Assembly: GCF_003121295.1 (NCBI RefSeq)
Contig: NZ_PHNC01000031.1
Span: 1,552,439-1,616,438 of the forward strand
Length of the DNA stretch: 64,000 bases
Source: Streptomyces orinoci
GTDB taxonomy: Bacteria; Actinomycetota; Actinomycetes; Streptomycetales; Streptomycetaceae
Direction: 5' to 3'
In this document: one piece after another, positions 49,834 through 59,004 of the stretch
How the letters are laid out: the number at the start of each line of letters is the position of its first letter
Numbering within the stretch: the first letter of the stretch is position 1
The notes under the pieces: model-generated
What the model was told of the DNA's origin: nothing
Databases searched by the model: none
The model's input: only the letters and a program-made list of their open reading frames with translations
Position numbers and translations under genes: made by a program

Positions 49834-50802
49834 ATGCAGCCACGGAACATGTCCATGAGTGGAGTCGTTGACCTCGCCGCGGTGAAGGCCGCCGGGGAAG
49901 CCAAGCAGAAGGCGGAGCAGGCGCGGGCCGAAGCGGCACGCCGGGGCGGCACGCCGGCCGCCGGGGCGGGCCGGGTGGTGCTCGATGTGGACGAGGCCGG
50001 TTTCGAGCGGGAAGTCCTCCAGCGTTCTGCCGAGGTGCCCGTAGTCATCGACTTCTGGGCCGACTGGTGCGAGCCCTGCAAGCAGCTGGGCCCCCTGCTG
50101 GAGAAGCTGGCCAAGGAGTACGCGGGCCGGTTCGTCCTGGCCAAGGTGGATGTCGAGGCCAACCAGCTGCTGTTCCAGCAGTTCGGCGTGCAGTCCATCC
50201 CCGCCGTCTTCGCGGTGGTGGCCGGCCAGGCCCTGCCGCTGTTCCAGGGCGCCGCGCCCGAGGCACAGATCCGCCAGGTGCTGGACCAGCTGATCCAGGT
50301 CGCCGAGCAGCGCTTCGGCATCGTGGGCACCCCGGTGGAGCCGGGTGCGGAGGGCGAGGCCGAGCCGGCGCCGCGTCCGGCGAGCCCGCACGACCTGGCG
50401 CTGAGCGCCGCTCATGAGGCACTGGACCGGGGTGACCTGGGCGGTGCGATGCGGGCGTACAAGAATGTGCTCTCCGACGACCCGGCCAATGTGGAGGCCA
50501 AGATCGGCCTGGCGCAGGCCGAACTGCTCAGCCGCGTCCAGGCGCTGGACCCCCAGCAGGTGCGCAAGGCGGCGGCCGAGGCGCCGGGCGATGTCAAGGC
50601 GCAGATCGACGCGGCCGACCTGGATCTGGCCGGCGGTCATGTGGAGGACGCCTTCGGGCGGCTGCTGGATGTCGTCCGTCGCACGGCCGGTGAGGACCGG
50701 GACGCGGCGCGGGTGCGGCTGCTGGAGCTGTTCGATGTGGTCGGCCCCGAGGACCCCCGGGTGACGGCGGCGCGTACGGCGCTGTCCCGCGCCCTGTTCT
50801 AA
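49834..50802 (+). CDS. Thioredoxin-fold protein with TPR tail (CnoX-like)
   Basis: A 322-residue cytoplasmic protein with a charged N-terminal helix (about 13-40), a thioredoxin domain (about 50-160) with active site WCEPC (DFWADWCEPCKQLGP), and a tetratricopeptide part (about 190-322). This layout is that of YbbN/CnoX-type proteins, which bind unfolded or oxidised clients and chaperonins. ATG at 49834 has GGGGGGAGG ahead; in-frame ATGs at 49849 and 49855 are possible. An Rho-independent-type terminator follows. Confidence 0.9.
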   Translation: MQPRNMSMSGVVDLAAVKAAGEAKQKAEQARAEAARRGGTPAAGAGRVVLDVDEAGFEREVLQRSAEVPVVIDFWADWCEPCKQLGPLLEKLAKEYAGRFVLAKVDVEANQLLFQQFGVQSIPAVFAVVAGQALPLFQGAAPEAQIRQVLDQLIQVAEQRFGIVGTPVEPGAEGEAEPAPRPASPHDLALSAAHEALDRGDLGGAMRAYKNVLSDDPANVEAKIGLAQAELLSRVQALDPQQVRKAAAEAPGDVKAQIDAADLDLAGGHVEDAFGRLLDVVRRTAGEDRDAARVRLLELFDVVGPEDPRVTAARTALSRALF

Positions 50803-50905
50803 GGGCGTCGTTCCGGCGGTGTCCCGCGCCCCCTGAGCCACTCAGGGCGCGGCATGCGTCGGTTATCAAATCTTAATAAGGTGACGGCCGTTACGGTCGG
50901 TAAGG

Positions 50906-50932
50906 AAAACCCGGGCTTGTGTCCGGGTTTTT
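50906..50932 (+). terminator. Intrinsic terminator after the thioredoxin-like gene
   Basis: A 9-bp stem (AAAACCCGG 50906-50914 with 50923-50931), an 8-base loop and a T-run at its 3' side: the most classical terminator in the window. Confidence 0.8.
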
Positions 50933-51009
50933 CTGCTTTGCCGGGTGAAAGTCCGGCCACTCAGGGTGGCTGTCCGATGCGTCCCGGACTTCCCTTGGTT
51001 ATCCGCGCG

Positions 51010-51023
51010 TTACTCGCTAGTAA
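51010..51023. promoter_or_regulatory. TTACT-CGCT-AGTAA palindrome
   Basis: A 14-bp palindrome in the 545-base gap upstream of the DUF6230 operon. It is AT-rich for this genome and may be an operator. Confidence 0.4.
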
Positions 51024-51144
51024 TGAACCTCTTGTGTACCGCCCCGGAATGGACCACGATCGGCGCATCTCGGTCCATCACCGTGGCGCGGCAGCCAGTC
51101 GGCGTACGGGAGTTGGGTCCCCACCGAGTGGGCCGGCGAGGTGT

Positions 51145-51212
51145 GCCGGTTCTTGGGACAGGGGGGTCGCCGCTCAACGGCGGTGCCTGTCCCGGAGGTT
51201 GCGCGAACCGGC
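51145..51212 (+). ncRNA. Structured leader candidate upstream of the DUF6230 gene
   Basis: Three nested helices: GCCGGTTC/GAACCGGC (51145-51152 with 51205-51212), GGGACAGG/CCTGTCCC (51155-51162 with 51186-51193) and CGCCG/CGGCG (51168-51172 with 51178-51182). An 11-base purine-rich bulge (51194-51204) remains single-stranded. Another hairpin (51049-51055 with 51072-51078) lies before it. It looks like a folded 5' leader; no known riboswitch motif is recognised. Confidence 0.45.
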
Positions 51213-51347
51213 GTGGCCAAGTGGTTGTCGCTCGGGGGTGATCGCCGCACGGCGGCGCTCTTCCTCCCGAGGACGTAGCACGTCTCCCACCCGAGGCGGG
51301 GTTCATCGGCCCGTACCTGGGGTGCACGTCCGAGAAGGAGGCAAGAC

Positions 51348-51980
51348 ATGAAGTCCCAGGCACGCGGTGGGACCAGATGGAAGCGGTTTGCAATCGTCAT
51401 GGTGCCGAGTGTTGCGGCATCGGGTGCGGTCGCGGTCGCGATAGCGCAGGGCGCGCTTGCGGCGTCCTTCCAGGTTTCCGGCCAGCAGTTCCAGGTGACC
51501 GCCGGGCACATCCACGGCGAGGGGTTCACCCAGTACGGTTCGGTGGACCCCAACAAGAAGGGGCCCAACCCGGTCGCGGTGGTCGGGCTGAGCGACGCCG
51601 ACATCAGCAGCCTGTGCCAGGCGGTCAACGTTCCCACCCCGTTCGGTGAGGTGGGCATGACCCTCAAGGCAGGTGACGGCGACACCAAGGTGCACGCCAA
51701 GGGCCTGTACATCGATGCCGACGACCTCCAGGTGCGCCAGGCGCAGTTCAACGACATCGACCTTGGTGTGGCGGCCGGCTCGACCAGCAAGGGCCCGGGG
51801 ATCTCGGACGGCGACCGGAAGAAGACCTCCCCGGACTCCTTCGCCCAGCAGGCCAGGTCCGTGGACTTCGACGGGGTCAACCAGCGGGCCTGGGCCACCA
51901 CGGCGGGATCGTTCACCCTGCCCGGCCTGCACATGGGCGTCAGCCTGGGCCATGCGGAGTGCAAGGTGCCCGGTAACTGA
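51348..51980 (+). CDS. DUF6230 exported protein
   Basis: A 210-residue precursor with a signal or anchor helix (FAIVMVPSVAASGAVAVAIAQGALA, about 14-38) and a beta-rich domain with two Cys (SSLCQAVNVP, HAECKVPG). Such genes are often called cholesterol esterase in Streptomyces, but no esterase motif is seen. ATG at 51348 has GAAGGAGG ahead. It is the first gene of a three-gene operon with DUF6114 and a Ser/Pro-rich protein, which suggests a joint envelope role. Confidence 0.85.
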   Translation: MKSQARGGTRWKRFAIVMVPSVAASGAVAVAIAQGALAASFQVSGQQFQVTAGHIHGEGFTQYGSVDPNKKGPNPVAVVGLSDADISSLCQAVNVPTPFGEVGMTLKAGDGDTKVHAKGLYIDADDLQVRQAQFNDIDLGVAAGSTSKGPGISDGDRKKTSPDSFAQQARSVDFDGVNQRAWATTAGSFTLPGLHMGVSLGHAECKVPGN

Positions 51981-52074
51981 TCCATTGGGCGCGGGAGTTG
52001 GCCTGCCGCCTCTCGCGCCCCTCCGGGCCGCCGGCTTGTAACACCGATCCACCAGTTCCGAGGAGCTGTTCACC

Positions 52075-52554
52075 ATGAGCGCCGATACGCCATCACGACC
52101 GGCCCGCAGCTTCGGTGGCGCCCGCCGTTCGTTCCGGGACTGGCGCGGTCAACGCCCGTTCTGGGCGGGGCTGTGGACCCTGCTCGCGGGTGTGCCCATC
52201 ATGTACATCCCCTACCAGACCGTTAAGTTCGGCGACTTGAGCATCCGGCTGGCCACCACCGCCGGCGCCGGTTCGCTGATCATCGGTGTGCTGCTGGTGG
52301 TGCTGGGACTGACCATGTGGTTCCAGAAGCACTCCCGGGTCTTCGCCGGGTTTGCCGCCATCCTGCTGGGGGTGGTTTCTCTGGTGGTCTCCAACTTCGG
52401 TGCCTTTCTGCTGGGCCTGCTGCCCGCGCTGATCGGCGGCGGGCTGGCGATCGCCTGGGCCCCGGGCAAGCCGGTGGAGGAGACGGCGGCCCCGGCGGGT
52501 GAGCCCGCGCCGACCGGCCCCTCGCTTGTGAAGGAGCCGAAGAGTGCCGAGTGA
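52075..52554 (+). CDS. DUF6114 membrane protein
   Basis: A 159-residue protein with four membrane helices (about 26-46, WAGLWTLLAGVPIMYIPY; 60-82; 86-105; 108-128) after a basic cytoplasmic start, and a Pro-rich tail. ATG at 52075 has GAGGAG upstream. It overlaps the next gene by 11 bases and always seems to travel with DUF6230. Function unknown. Confidence 0.85.
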   Translation: MSADTPSRPARSFGGARRSFRDWRGQRPFWAGLWTLLAGVPIMYIPYQTVKFGDLSIRLATTAGAGSLIIGVLLVVLGLTMWFQKHSRVFAGFAAILLGVVSLVVSNFGAFLLGLLPALIGGGLAIAWAPGKPVEETAAPAGEPAPTGPSLVKEPKSAE

Positions 52555-53818
52555 GGACGAGCAGCAGGATGCCCGGACCGGCGGGCGTCATGCCGGCCCG
52601 CGCAGACCCCTGAAGCCACTGCTGGCCAAGCTGCATATGCCCGCGGGCAAGGCGGTGGCGCTGGCGGCGATGCCGGGCGCGGTGCTGATGGGCATGGGGT
52701 TCACTCCCACGCTGGCCCAGGCCAAGCCCACCGATCCGCCCAACCCTTTCGGGGACGCGCTGTGCGCCACGGCCCCGGACAAGACGCCGGACCCGAGCGC
52801 GACACCGAGCGGCAGCCCGAGCGCCACCCCGGGCCAGAGCGCCACACCCCGTGAGAGCGCCGAGCCGAGCCGGACGCCGGAGCCATCGCCCACGGCCACC
52901 ACGGACGAGGGCAAGGACGCGCGGCCCAGCCCGTCGCCGAGCCACACCCCGCAACGGCACGACGGCAAGACGCCGGCGCCGGACCGTACCCCCGCCGCCA
53001 CACCGACCCCGACGCCCACTCCCACGGCCAAGGGCCCGGTCGGCCTGCCCCTGCCATCGCTGCCGGGGCTGCCCACGCTGCTGCCGCTGCCGGGACAGGA
53101 GACGTCCGCCAAGCCGACCGACCGGGCGACGGCACCGACGTCGGCCCCGGCTCCCGGCGAGAGCCCGTCCCCCTCCGGTCCGGCGGCGCAGAAGCCGCGG
53201 CCGACCGCCGAGCCCTCCCGGACCCCCGCCGCGCCGAGCGAGTCGCCGTCCGCCTCCGCGTCGCCCTCGCCCTCCGCCAGTCCTGGCGAGAGCGCGTCAC
53301 CGACGCCGGACGCCACCAAGACGCCCAAGCCGTGCCCGAGCGCCACCGCCAAGGCGAACGGCTCCCAGTTCCCCGATCAGCCCTGGTACCTGGAGACCAC
53401 CAAGCTCACCCTGACCTGGCTGACCTACCAGGGCATAGTGGACGTCACCACGGTCGGCGGACAGCACAAGAAGGCGCTCAAGTTCACCGCCAGCGCCATC
53501 GACATCCACAACCTGCACCAGATCGTCAATGGCAAGGGCTTTGAGTACCATGTCACCGGCTATGGCGATACGCCCACCTTCCGGGGCGGCCAAGTCACCC
53601 TCTACACCGAGGAGTTGAAGGGCAAGCTGCTGGGCCTGGACACCCCGCTGACCAGGGTGGACTACTCGCCCTCCAGTCCGCCCCCGCTGATCCCGGGCCT
53701 GCCGCTGCCGATTCCGATCTGGTTCACGGATGTGAAGCTGCGCCAGTCGGGGCAGTTCGGCGGCAACCTCACGGTGCCCAATATGCATGTCTATCTGACG
53801 CCGGGCACTTATTCGTAG
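52544..53818 (+). CDS. Secreted Ser/Pro/Thr-rich protein of the DUF6230/DUF6114 operon
   Basis: A 424-residue exported protein: signal sequence (GKAVALAAMPGAVLMGMGFTPTLAQA, about 34-60), a Ser/Pro/Thr-rich stalk of about 190 residues (SPSATPGQSATPRES-type text) that could span the cell wall, and a C-terminal beta-rich domain (about 265-424) without a recognised fold. Its text (LKFTASAIDIHNLH, LYTEELKGKLLGL) is weakly like that of the DUF6230 protein. GTG at 52544 has AAGGAG seven bases ahead and overlaps the DUF6114 gene by 11 bases. Confidence 0.82.
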   Translation: MPSEDEQQDARTGGRHAGPRRPLKPLLAKLHMPAGKAVALAAMPGAVLMGMGFTPTLAQAKPTDPPNPFGDALCATAPDKTPDPSATPSGSPSATPGQSATPRESAEPSRTPEPSPTATTDEGKDARPSPSPSHTPQRHDGKTPAPDRTPAATPTPTPTPTAKGPVGLPLPSLPGLPTLLPLPGQETSAKPTDRATAPTSAPAPGESPSPSGPAAQKPRPTAEPSRTPAAPSESPSASASPSPSASPGESASPTPDATKTPKPCPSATAKANGSQFPDQPWYLETTKLTLTWLTYQGIVDVTTVGGQHKKALKFTASAIDIHNLHQIVNGKGFEYHVTGYGDTPTFRGGQVTLYTEELKGKLLGLDTPLTRVDYSPSSPPPLIPGLPLPIPIWFTDVKLRQSGQFGGNLTVPNMHVYLTPGTYS

Positions 53819-53828
53819 GCCCCCGCAT

Positions 53829-53874
53829 ACGGCCGTGGCCGCCACCCCTCAACAGGGGCGGCGGCCACGGCCGT
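53829..53874. terminator. 21-bp bidirectional hairpin terminator
   Basis: 53829-53849 pairs with 53854-53874 (20 of 21 positions) around a CAAC loop, between the convergent Ser/Pro-rich gene and pyk. Confidence 0.75.
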
Positions 53875-53888
53875 TGGTGCGGGAACTC

Positions 53889-55313
53889 TTAGTTGTTCTC
53901 GCCCAGGTGGTGCACCCGCACCATGTTGGTGGTGCCGGGAACCCCGGGCGGGGAGCCGGCGGTGATGATCATGGTGTCGCCCTCGTTGTAGCGGTTGAGC
54001 TTGAGCAGCTCGGCGTCCACCAGGTCCACCATGGCGTCGGTGTTGTCCACATGGGGGACCACAAAGGTCTCCACGCCCCAGCTCAGGGTGAGCTGGTTGC
54101 AGGTGGCCGGATCGGTGGTGAAGGCCAGGATGGGCTGCTCGGCGCGGTAGCGGCACAGGCGGCGGGCGGTGTCGCCGGACTTGGTGAAGGCCACCAGCGC
54201 CTTGCCGCCGAGGAAGTCGGCGATCTCGCAGGCCGCACGGGCCACCGAACCGCCCTGGGTGCGCGGCTTCTTGCCCGGGACCAGGGGCTGCAGGCCCTTG
54301 GAGAGCAGCTCCTGCTCGGCGGCCTCGACAATGCGGGACATCGTCTTGACGGTCTCGATGGGGTACGCGCCCACCGAGGACTCCGCGGAGAGCATCACCG
54401 CGTCGGCCCCGTCCAGGATGGCGTTGGCGACGTCCGAGGCCTCGGCGCGGGTGGGACGGGAGTTGGTGATCATCGACTCCATCATCTGGGTCGCCACGAT
54501 CACCGGCTTGGCGTTGCGGCGGCACATCTCGATGAGCCGCTTCTGCACCATCGGGACCTTCTCCAGCGGGTACTCCACCGCCAGGTCGCCACGGGCCACC
54601 ATCACACCGTCGAAGGCCATCACGACCTCCGCCATGTTCTCCACGGCCTGCGGCTTCTCCACCTTGGCGATCACCGGGACCCGGCGGCCGACCTCGTCCA
54701 TGACGCGGTGGACGTCCTGGACGTCCTTGGCGTCGCGGACGAAGGACAGGGCGACCATGTCGCAGCCCATCGCGAGCGCGAACTTCAGGTCCTCGACGTC
54801 CTTCTCGGACAGCGCCGGGACGTTCACCGCCGCACCGGGCAGGTTGATGCCCTTGTGGTCGGAGATGACGCCGCCCTCGATGACGATGGTCTTCACCCGC
54901 GGGCCGTCCACCTCGGTGACGCGCAGCTCGACATTGCCGTCGTTGATCAGGATCTGGTCGCCCTTGGCGACGTCACCGGGCAGGCCCTTGTAGGTGGTGC
55001 CGCAGATCGTCTTGTCGCCGGGCACATCCTCCACGGTGATGGTGAACTCATCACCGCGCACCAGCTCCACCGGACCGTCCGCGAAGGTCTCCAGGCGGAT
55101 CTTGGGGCCCTGGAGGTCGGCCAGCACGCCCACCGCGCGGCCGGTCGCCTCGGCCGCCTGGCGCAGCCGGTCGTAGCGGCCCTGGTGCTCCTCGTGAGTC
55201 CCGTGGCTCATGTTGAAACGGGCCACGTTCATACCGGCCTCGATCAGCGTCTTGAGCTTCTCGAAGGAGTCAACGGCAGGGCCCAGGGTGCAGACGATTT
55301 TGGAACGGCGCAT
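53889..55313 (-). CDS. pyk: Pyruvate kinase
   Basis: The 474-residue enzyme makes pyruvate and ATP from phosphoenolpyruvate. Visible are the start SKIVCTLGPA, MNVARFNMSHG, the catalytic IAKVEKPQAVENM Lys region, VMVARGDLAVE and VATQMMESM. The C-terminal regulatory domain (about 345-474) is complete. ATG at 55313. ackA, pta and pfkA lie next to it, a glycolysis/acetate block like that of S. coelicolor. Confidence 0.97.
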   Translation of the reverse strand: MRRSKIVCTLGPAVDSFEKLKTLIEAGMNVARFNMSHGTHEEHQGRYDRLRQAAEATGRAVGVLADLQGPKIRLETFADGPVELVRGDEFTITVEDVPGDKTICGTTYKGLPGDVAKGDQILINDGNVELRVTEVDGPRVKTIVIEGGVISDHKGINLPGAAVNVPALSEKDVEDLKFALAMGCDMVALSFVRDAKDVQDVHRVMDEVGRRVPVIAKVEKPQAVENMAEVVMAFDGVMVARGDLAVEYPLEKVPMVQKRLIEMCRRNAKPVIVATQMMESMITNSRPTRAEASDVANAILDGADAVMLSAESSVGAYPIETVKTMSRIVEAAEQELLSKGLQPLVPGKKPRTQGGSVARAACEIADFLGGKALVAFTKSGDTARRLCRYRAEQPILAFTTDPATCNQLTLSWGVETFVVPHVDNTDAMVDLVDAELLKLNRYNEGDTMIITAGSPPGVPGTTNMVRVHHLGENN

Positions 55314-55384
55314 GGGGCGATCCTATCGGTTTGTTTCAGAGCGGAATATTCGAGCTGTGGGAACGTACGGCGAACTGTGGTGGA

Positions 55385-56596
55385 TCAGGCGGTGACCAGG
55401 GCGTACACCTGGGTGGCGATCTCCAGCTCCTCATCGGTGGGCACCACCGCCACGGCTACCCGGGAGCCGGCGGGGGAGACCAGCCGGGCCGAACCGGAGT
55501 GCTCGGCGTTGAGCCCGGCGTCCACCGCCAGGCCCAGCTCCTCCAGACCGGCGATGGCGGCCTCGCGCACCGGGGCCGCGTTCTCGCCCACCCCGGCGGT
55601 GAAGGCCACCGCGTCCACCCGGCCCAGCACCGCGTAGTAGGCGCCGATGTACTTCTTCAGCCGGTGCACATAGATGTCGAAGGCCAGCTTCGCCCGCTCG
55701 TCGCCCTCGTCGATGCGCCGGCGGATCTCGCGCATGTCGTTGTCGCCGCACAGTCCGATCAGACCGCTCTTCTTGTTCAGCAGCGAGTCGATCTCGTCGA
55801 TGGACATCGAGGCATTGCGCGCCAGGTGGAAGATCACCGCCGGGTCCAGGTCACCGGAGCGGGTGCCCATCACCAGGCCCTCCAGCGGGGTCAGGCCCAT
55901 GGAGGTGTCCACACAGCGGCCACCGGCCACCGCCGTGGCGGAGGCCCCGTTGCCCAGGTGCAGCACGATCACATTGACCTCGGACGGGTCCTTGCCCAGC
56001 AGCTCCGCGGTCTTGCGGGAGACATAGGCGTGCGAGGTGCCATGGAAGCCGTAGCGGCGCACCCGGTAGGCGTCCGCGGTGGCCACATCGATGGCGTAGC
56101 GGGCGGCGTGCTCCGGCATGGTGGTGTGGAAGGCGGTGTCGAACACGGCCACCTGCGGCAGATCGGGGCGCAGCGCCATGGCGGTACGGATGCCGGTGAG
56201 GTTGGCCGGGTTGTGCAGCGGGGCCACCGGGATCAGCCGCTCGATCTCGGCCAGCACCTCATCGGTGATCAGCGTGGGCTCGGTGAACTGCTTGCCGCCG
56301 TGCACCACCCGGTGGCCGATGGCCGCCAGCTCGGGGGAGTCCAGCCCCAGCCCGTCGGCGGCCAGCTCGGCGGCGACCGCCTGGAGGGCGGCGGAGTGGT
56401 CGGCGATGGGCGCCTCCTGCTCGCGCTTGTCGCCGCCCGTGGCCAGCGGGGTGTGCACCAGGCGCGAGGTCTGCTCCCCGATGCGCTCGACCAGGCCGGC
56501 CGCCAGCCGGGCGCCGTCGGCCATGTCGAGCAGCTGGTACTTCACCGAGGAGGAGCCGGAGTTGAGGACGAGGACTCGGGTGCCGTTGGCAGTCAT
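55385..56596 (-). CDS. ackA: Acetate kinase
   Basis: The 403-residue enzyme interconverts acetyl phosphate and acetate with ADP/ATP. ASKHA-fold signatures are seen: VLVLNSGSSSVKYQL at the start, HRVVHGGKQF, FDTAFHTTMPEHA, YGFHGTSHAYVS and GENAAPVREA. ATG at 56596. It lies 80 bases after pta on the same strand; a strong hairpin in the gap may reduce read-through from pta. Confidence 0.97.
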   Translation of the reverse strand: MTANGTRVLVLNSGSSSVKYQLLDMADGARLAAGLVERIGEQTSRLVHTPLATGGDKREQEAPIADHSAALQAVAAELAADGLGLDSPELAAIGHRVVHGGKQFTEPTLITDEVLAEIERLIPVAPLHNPANLTGIRTAMALRPDLPQVAVFDTAFHTTMPEHAARYAIDVATADAYRVRRYGFHGTSHAYVSRKTAELLGKDPSEVNVIVLHLGNGASATAVAGGRCVDTSMGLTPLEGLVMGTRSGDLDPAVIFHLARNASMSIDEIDSLLNKKSGLIGLCGDNDMREIRRRIDEGDERAKLAFDIYVHRLKKYIGAYYAVLGRVDAVAFTAGVGENAAPVREAAIAGLEELGLAVDAGLNAEHSGSARLVSPAGSRVAVAVVPTDEELEIATQVYALVTA

Positions 56597-56637
56597 GCGG
56601 TGCTTTCCATAAGGGCAGTTGGGGAGGGAAACGGGCA

Positions 56638-56669
56638 ACGGGCCCATCGCGCCGGGGCGATGGGCCCGT
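56638..56669 (-). terminator. 13-bp hairpin between pta and ackA
   Basis: ACGGGCCCATCGC (56638-56650) pairs perfectly with 56657-56669 around a 6-base loop, eight bases after the pta stop. It is either an internal attenuator or marks separate transcripts. Confidence 0.55.
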
Positions 56670-56676
56670 GGGGCCG

Positions 56677-58773
56677 TCAGGGTTCGACGCGCTCGCCGCG
56701 CTGCTCGCCCTGGGCCTGGATGGCCGTAATGGCCACGGTGTTGACGATGTCCTGCACCAGCGCACCGCGCGAGAGGTCGTTGACCGGCTTGCGCAGACCC
56801 TGCAGGACGGGGCCGACGGCGACCGCTCCGGCGGAGCGCTGGACGGCCTTGTAGGTGTTGTTGCCGGTGTTGAGGTCCGGGAAGACCAGCACCGTGGCCT
56901 TGCCGGCCACCTCCGAGCCGGGCAGCTTGGTGGCGGCCACCGCCGCGTCCACCGCGGCGTCGTACTGGATGGGGCCCTCCACCAGCAGGTCCGGACGGCG
57001 CTCCCGGACGATCTCGGTGGCCCGGCGGACCTTGTCCACATCGGCGCCGGAGCCGGAGGTCCCGGTGGAGTAGGACAGCATGGCGATCCTCGGCTCCACC
57101 CCGAACTGCTGGGCGGTGCCCGCGGACTGGATGGCGATATCGGCCAGCTGCTCGGCGTTGGGGTCGGGGTTGACCGCGCAGTCGCCGTACACCAGCACCC
57201 GGTCGGCCAGGCACATAAAGAACACCGAGGACACGATCTGGGCGTCCGGCGCGGTCTTGATGATCTCGAAGGCCGGGCGGATGGTGGCGGCGGTGGAGTG
57301 CACCGCGCCGGAGACCATGCCGTCGGCCAGCCCCTCCTGGACCATCAGGGTGCCGAAGTAGGAGACATCGGCGACCACATCGTGCGCCAGCTCCACGGTC
57401 ATGCCCTTGTGGGCGCGGGCGGCGGCGTAGATCTCGGCGAAGCGCTCCCGCAGCGGCGAGGTCTGCGGGTCGATCAGCTGTGCCTCGCCCAGGTCGATGC
57501 CCAGGTCGGCGGCGCGCTTGCGGATGGCGTCCGCCTCGCCCAGCAGGGTCAGATCGCAGACGTCCCGGCGCAGCAGGACATCGGCGGCGCGCAGCACCCG
57601 GTCCTCGGTGCCCTCCGGCAGCACCACCCGGCGGCGGGCGGAGCGGGAGCGCTCGATCAGCTTGTGCTCGAACATCATCGGGGTGACCCGGGGCGTGGCG
57701 GCGACCGAGATCCGCTCGGTCAGGGCGGCGGTGTCCACATGCCGCTCGAACAGGCCCAGCGCGGTCTCCGCCTTGCGCGGCGAGGTGCCGTCCAGCTTGC
57801 CCTCGATGGCGAACAGCTCGGCGGCGGTGGGGAAGGAGCCCTCCGGCACCGAGGCCACCGGGGTGCCCGGGGCCAGCCGGTCGGCCAGCGCCAGGATCTC
57901 CGGGCCGGGCTTCTGGTCCAGGGTGAGCAGCACACCGGCGATCGGCGGGGCGCCCGCGCTGTGCGCGGCCAGCGCGCCCAGGATCAGGTCCACCCGGTCG
58001 CCGGGGGTCACCACCAGACAGCCGTCGGTCAGCGCGGGCAGGAAGACGGGCAGCATGGCGCCGCCGAACACAAAGTCCTTGGCGTCCCGGGCCAGGCCCG
58101 CGTCATCGCCCAGCAGCACCTCGGCGTCCAGCTTGCGGACGATCTGCGCCACGGTGGGCGCGGAGAGAGTGGCGTCCTCGGGCAGGGCGTAGCAGGGCAC
58201 CGGCAGGCTGGCGGTGAGCCGCTCGGCTATCGACTCCCGGTCGCCCGGGGCGACCCGGTTGACCACCAGGGCCACCACATCGCAGCCCAGCGCCTGGTAG
58301 GCGCGGTAGGCGTTACGGGCCTCGGCGCGCACCGACTCGGCCGTCTGGTTCTGGCCGCCCACCACGGTGATCACCGAGGCGCCGAACTCATTGGCCAGCC
58401 GGGCGTTGAGGGCCAGCTCGTCGGGGAGGTTGGAGCCCACATAGTCGGTGCCCAGCACCAGGACGTACTCATACTCCCGGGCCACCGCCAGATAGCGCTC
58501 CACCAGGTGGGAGACCAGCTCGTCGGTGCCGCGCTCGGCCTGGAGGGCGGAGGCCTCGGCATAGCTGAGGCCATAGACGCTTTCGGGGGACTGGGTCAGC
58601 CGGTAGCGGGCCCGCAGCAGGCCGAAGAGGAGGTCCGGCCCGTCACCGTGGACCAGCGGCCGGAACACCCCGACCCGGTCCACATGGCGGGTCAGGAGCT
58701 CCATGACTCCCAGCTCGATGACCTGGCGGCCGTCTCCCCGGTCGGTCCCGGTCACGTACACGCTGCGCGTCAC
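56677..58773 (-). CDS. pta: Phosphate acetyltransferase
   Basis: A 698-residue long-form Pta that interconverts acetyl-CoA and acetyl phosphate. The N-terminal P-loop-like region (SVYVTGTDRGDGRQV) and middle DRTGG domain (about 200-330) are regulatory; the catalytic PTA_PTB domain (about 375-698) has the typical ELAHDVVADVSYFGTLMV and SYSTGTSGSG. ATG at 58773. With ackA it forms the acetate pathway. Confidence 0.96.
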   Translation of the reverse strand: MTRSVYVTGTDRGDGRQVIELGVMELLTRHVDRVGVFRPLVHGDGPDLLFGLLRARYRLTQSPESVYGLSYAEASALQAERGTDELVSHLVERYLAVAREYEYVLVLGTDYVGSNLPDELALNARLANEFGASVITVVGGQNQTAESVRAEARNAYRAYQALGCDVVALVVNRVAPGDRESIAERLTASLPVPCYALPEDATLSAPTVAQIVRKLDAEVLLGDDAGLARDAKDFVFGGAMLPVFLPALTDGCLVVTPGDRVDLILGALAAHSAGAPPIAGVLLTLDQKPGPEILALADRLAPGTPVASVPEGSFPTAAELFAIEGKLDGTSPRKAETALGLFERHVDTAALTERISVAATPRVTPMMFEHKLIERSRSARRRVVLPEGTEDRVLRAADVLLRRDVCDLTLLGEADAIRKRAADLGIDLGEAQLIDPQTSPLRERFAEIYAAARAHKGMTVELAHDVVADVSYFGTLMVQEGLADGMVSGAVHSTAATIRPAFEIIKTAPDAQIVSSVFFMCLADRVLVYGDCAVNPDPNAEQLADIAIQSAGTAQQFGVEPRIAMLSYSTGTSGSGADVDKVRRATEIVRERRPDLLVEGPIQYDAAVDAAVAATKLPGSEVAGKATVLVFPDLNTGNNTYKAVQRSAGAVAVGPVLQGLRKPVNDLSRGALVQDIVNTVAITAIQAQGEQRGERVEP

Positions 58774-59004
58774 GCGTGCTCTCCTCTTCCATGGCTGGCT
58801 GTCGTTGTGCCCGAGCCTGCTCGGCCTGTGCCTGCTCGGCCTGTGAAATTACCCGATAGGGTGGGCTTGCCCTCTTGACAATACCTGCGACCGTGGATAA
58901 GGCGCGCGTCAGGCGGGTGACCATGGATGCGGCAGCACCGGCGGGCCCATGGAACAATCGGGTCCGGCTCACAGGTACCAGTAGCGAGCAGGAGACACAG
59001 CACG

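Noticed and set aside
50803..51347. tRNA or known riboswitch in the gap
   Set aside because: Helices are present, but there is no cloverleaf with the TTCGA arm and no motif of a known riboswitch class; it is kept only as an unclassified structured leader.
51348..51980. Calling the DUF6230 protein a cholesterol esterase
   Set aside because: No GxSxG or other hydrolase motif is visible; the name is inherited from old annotation.
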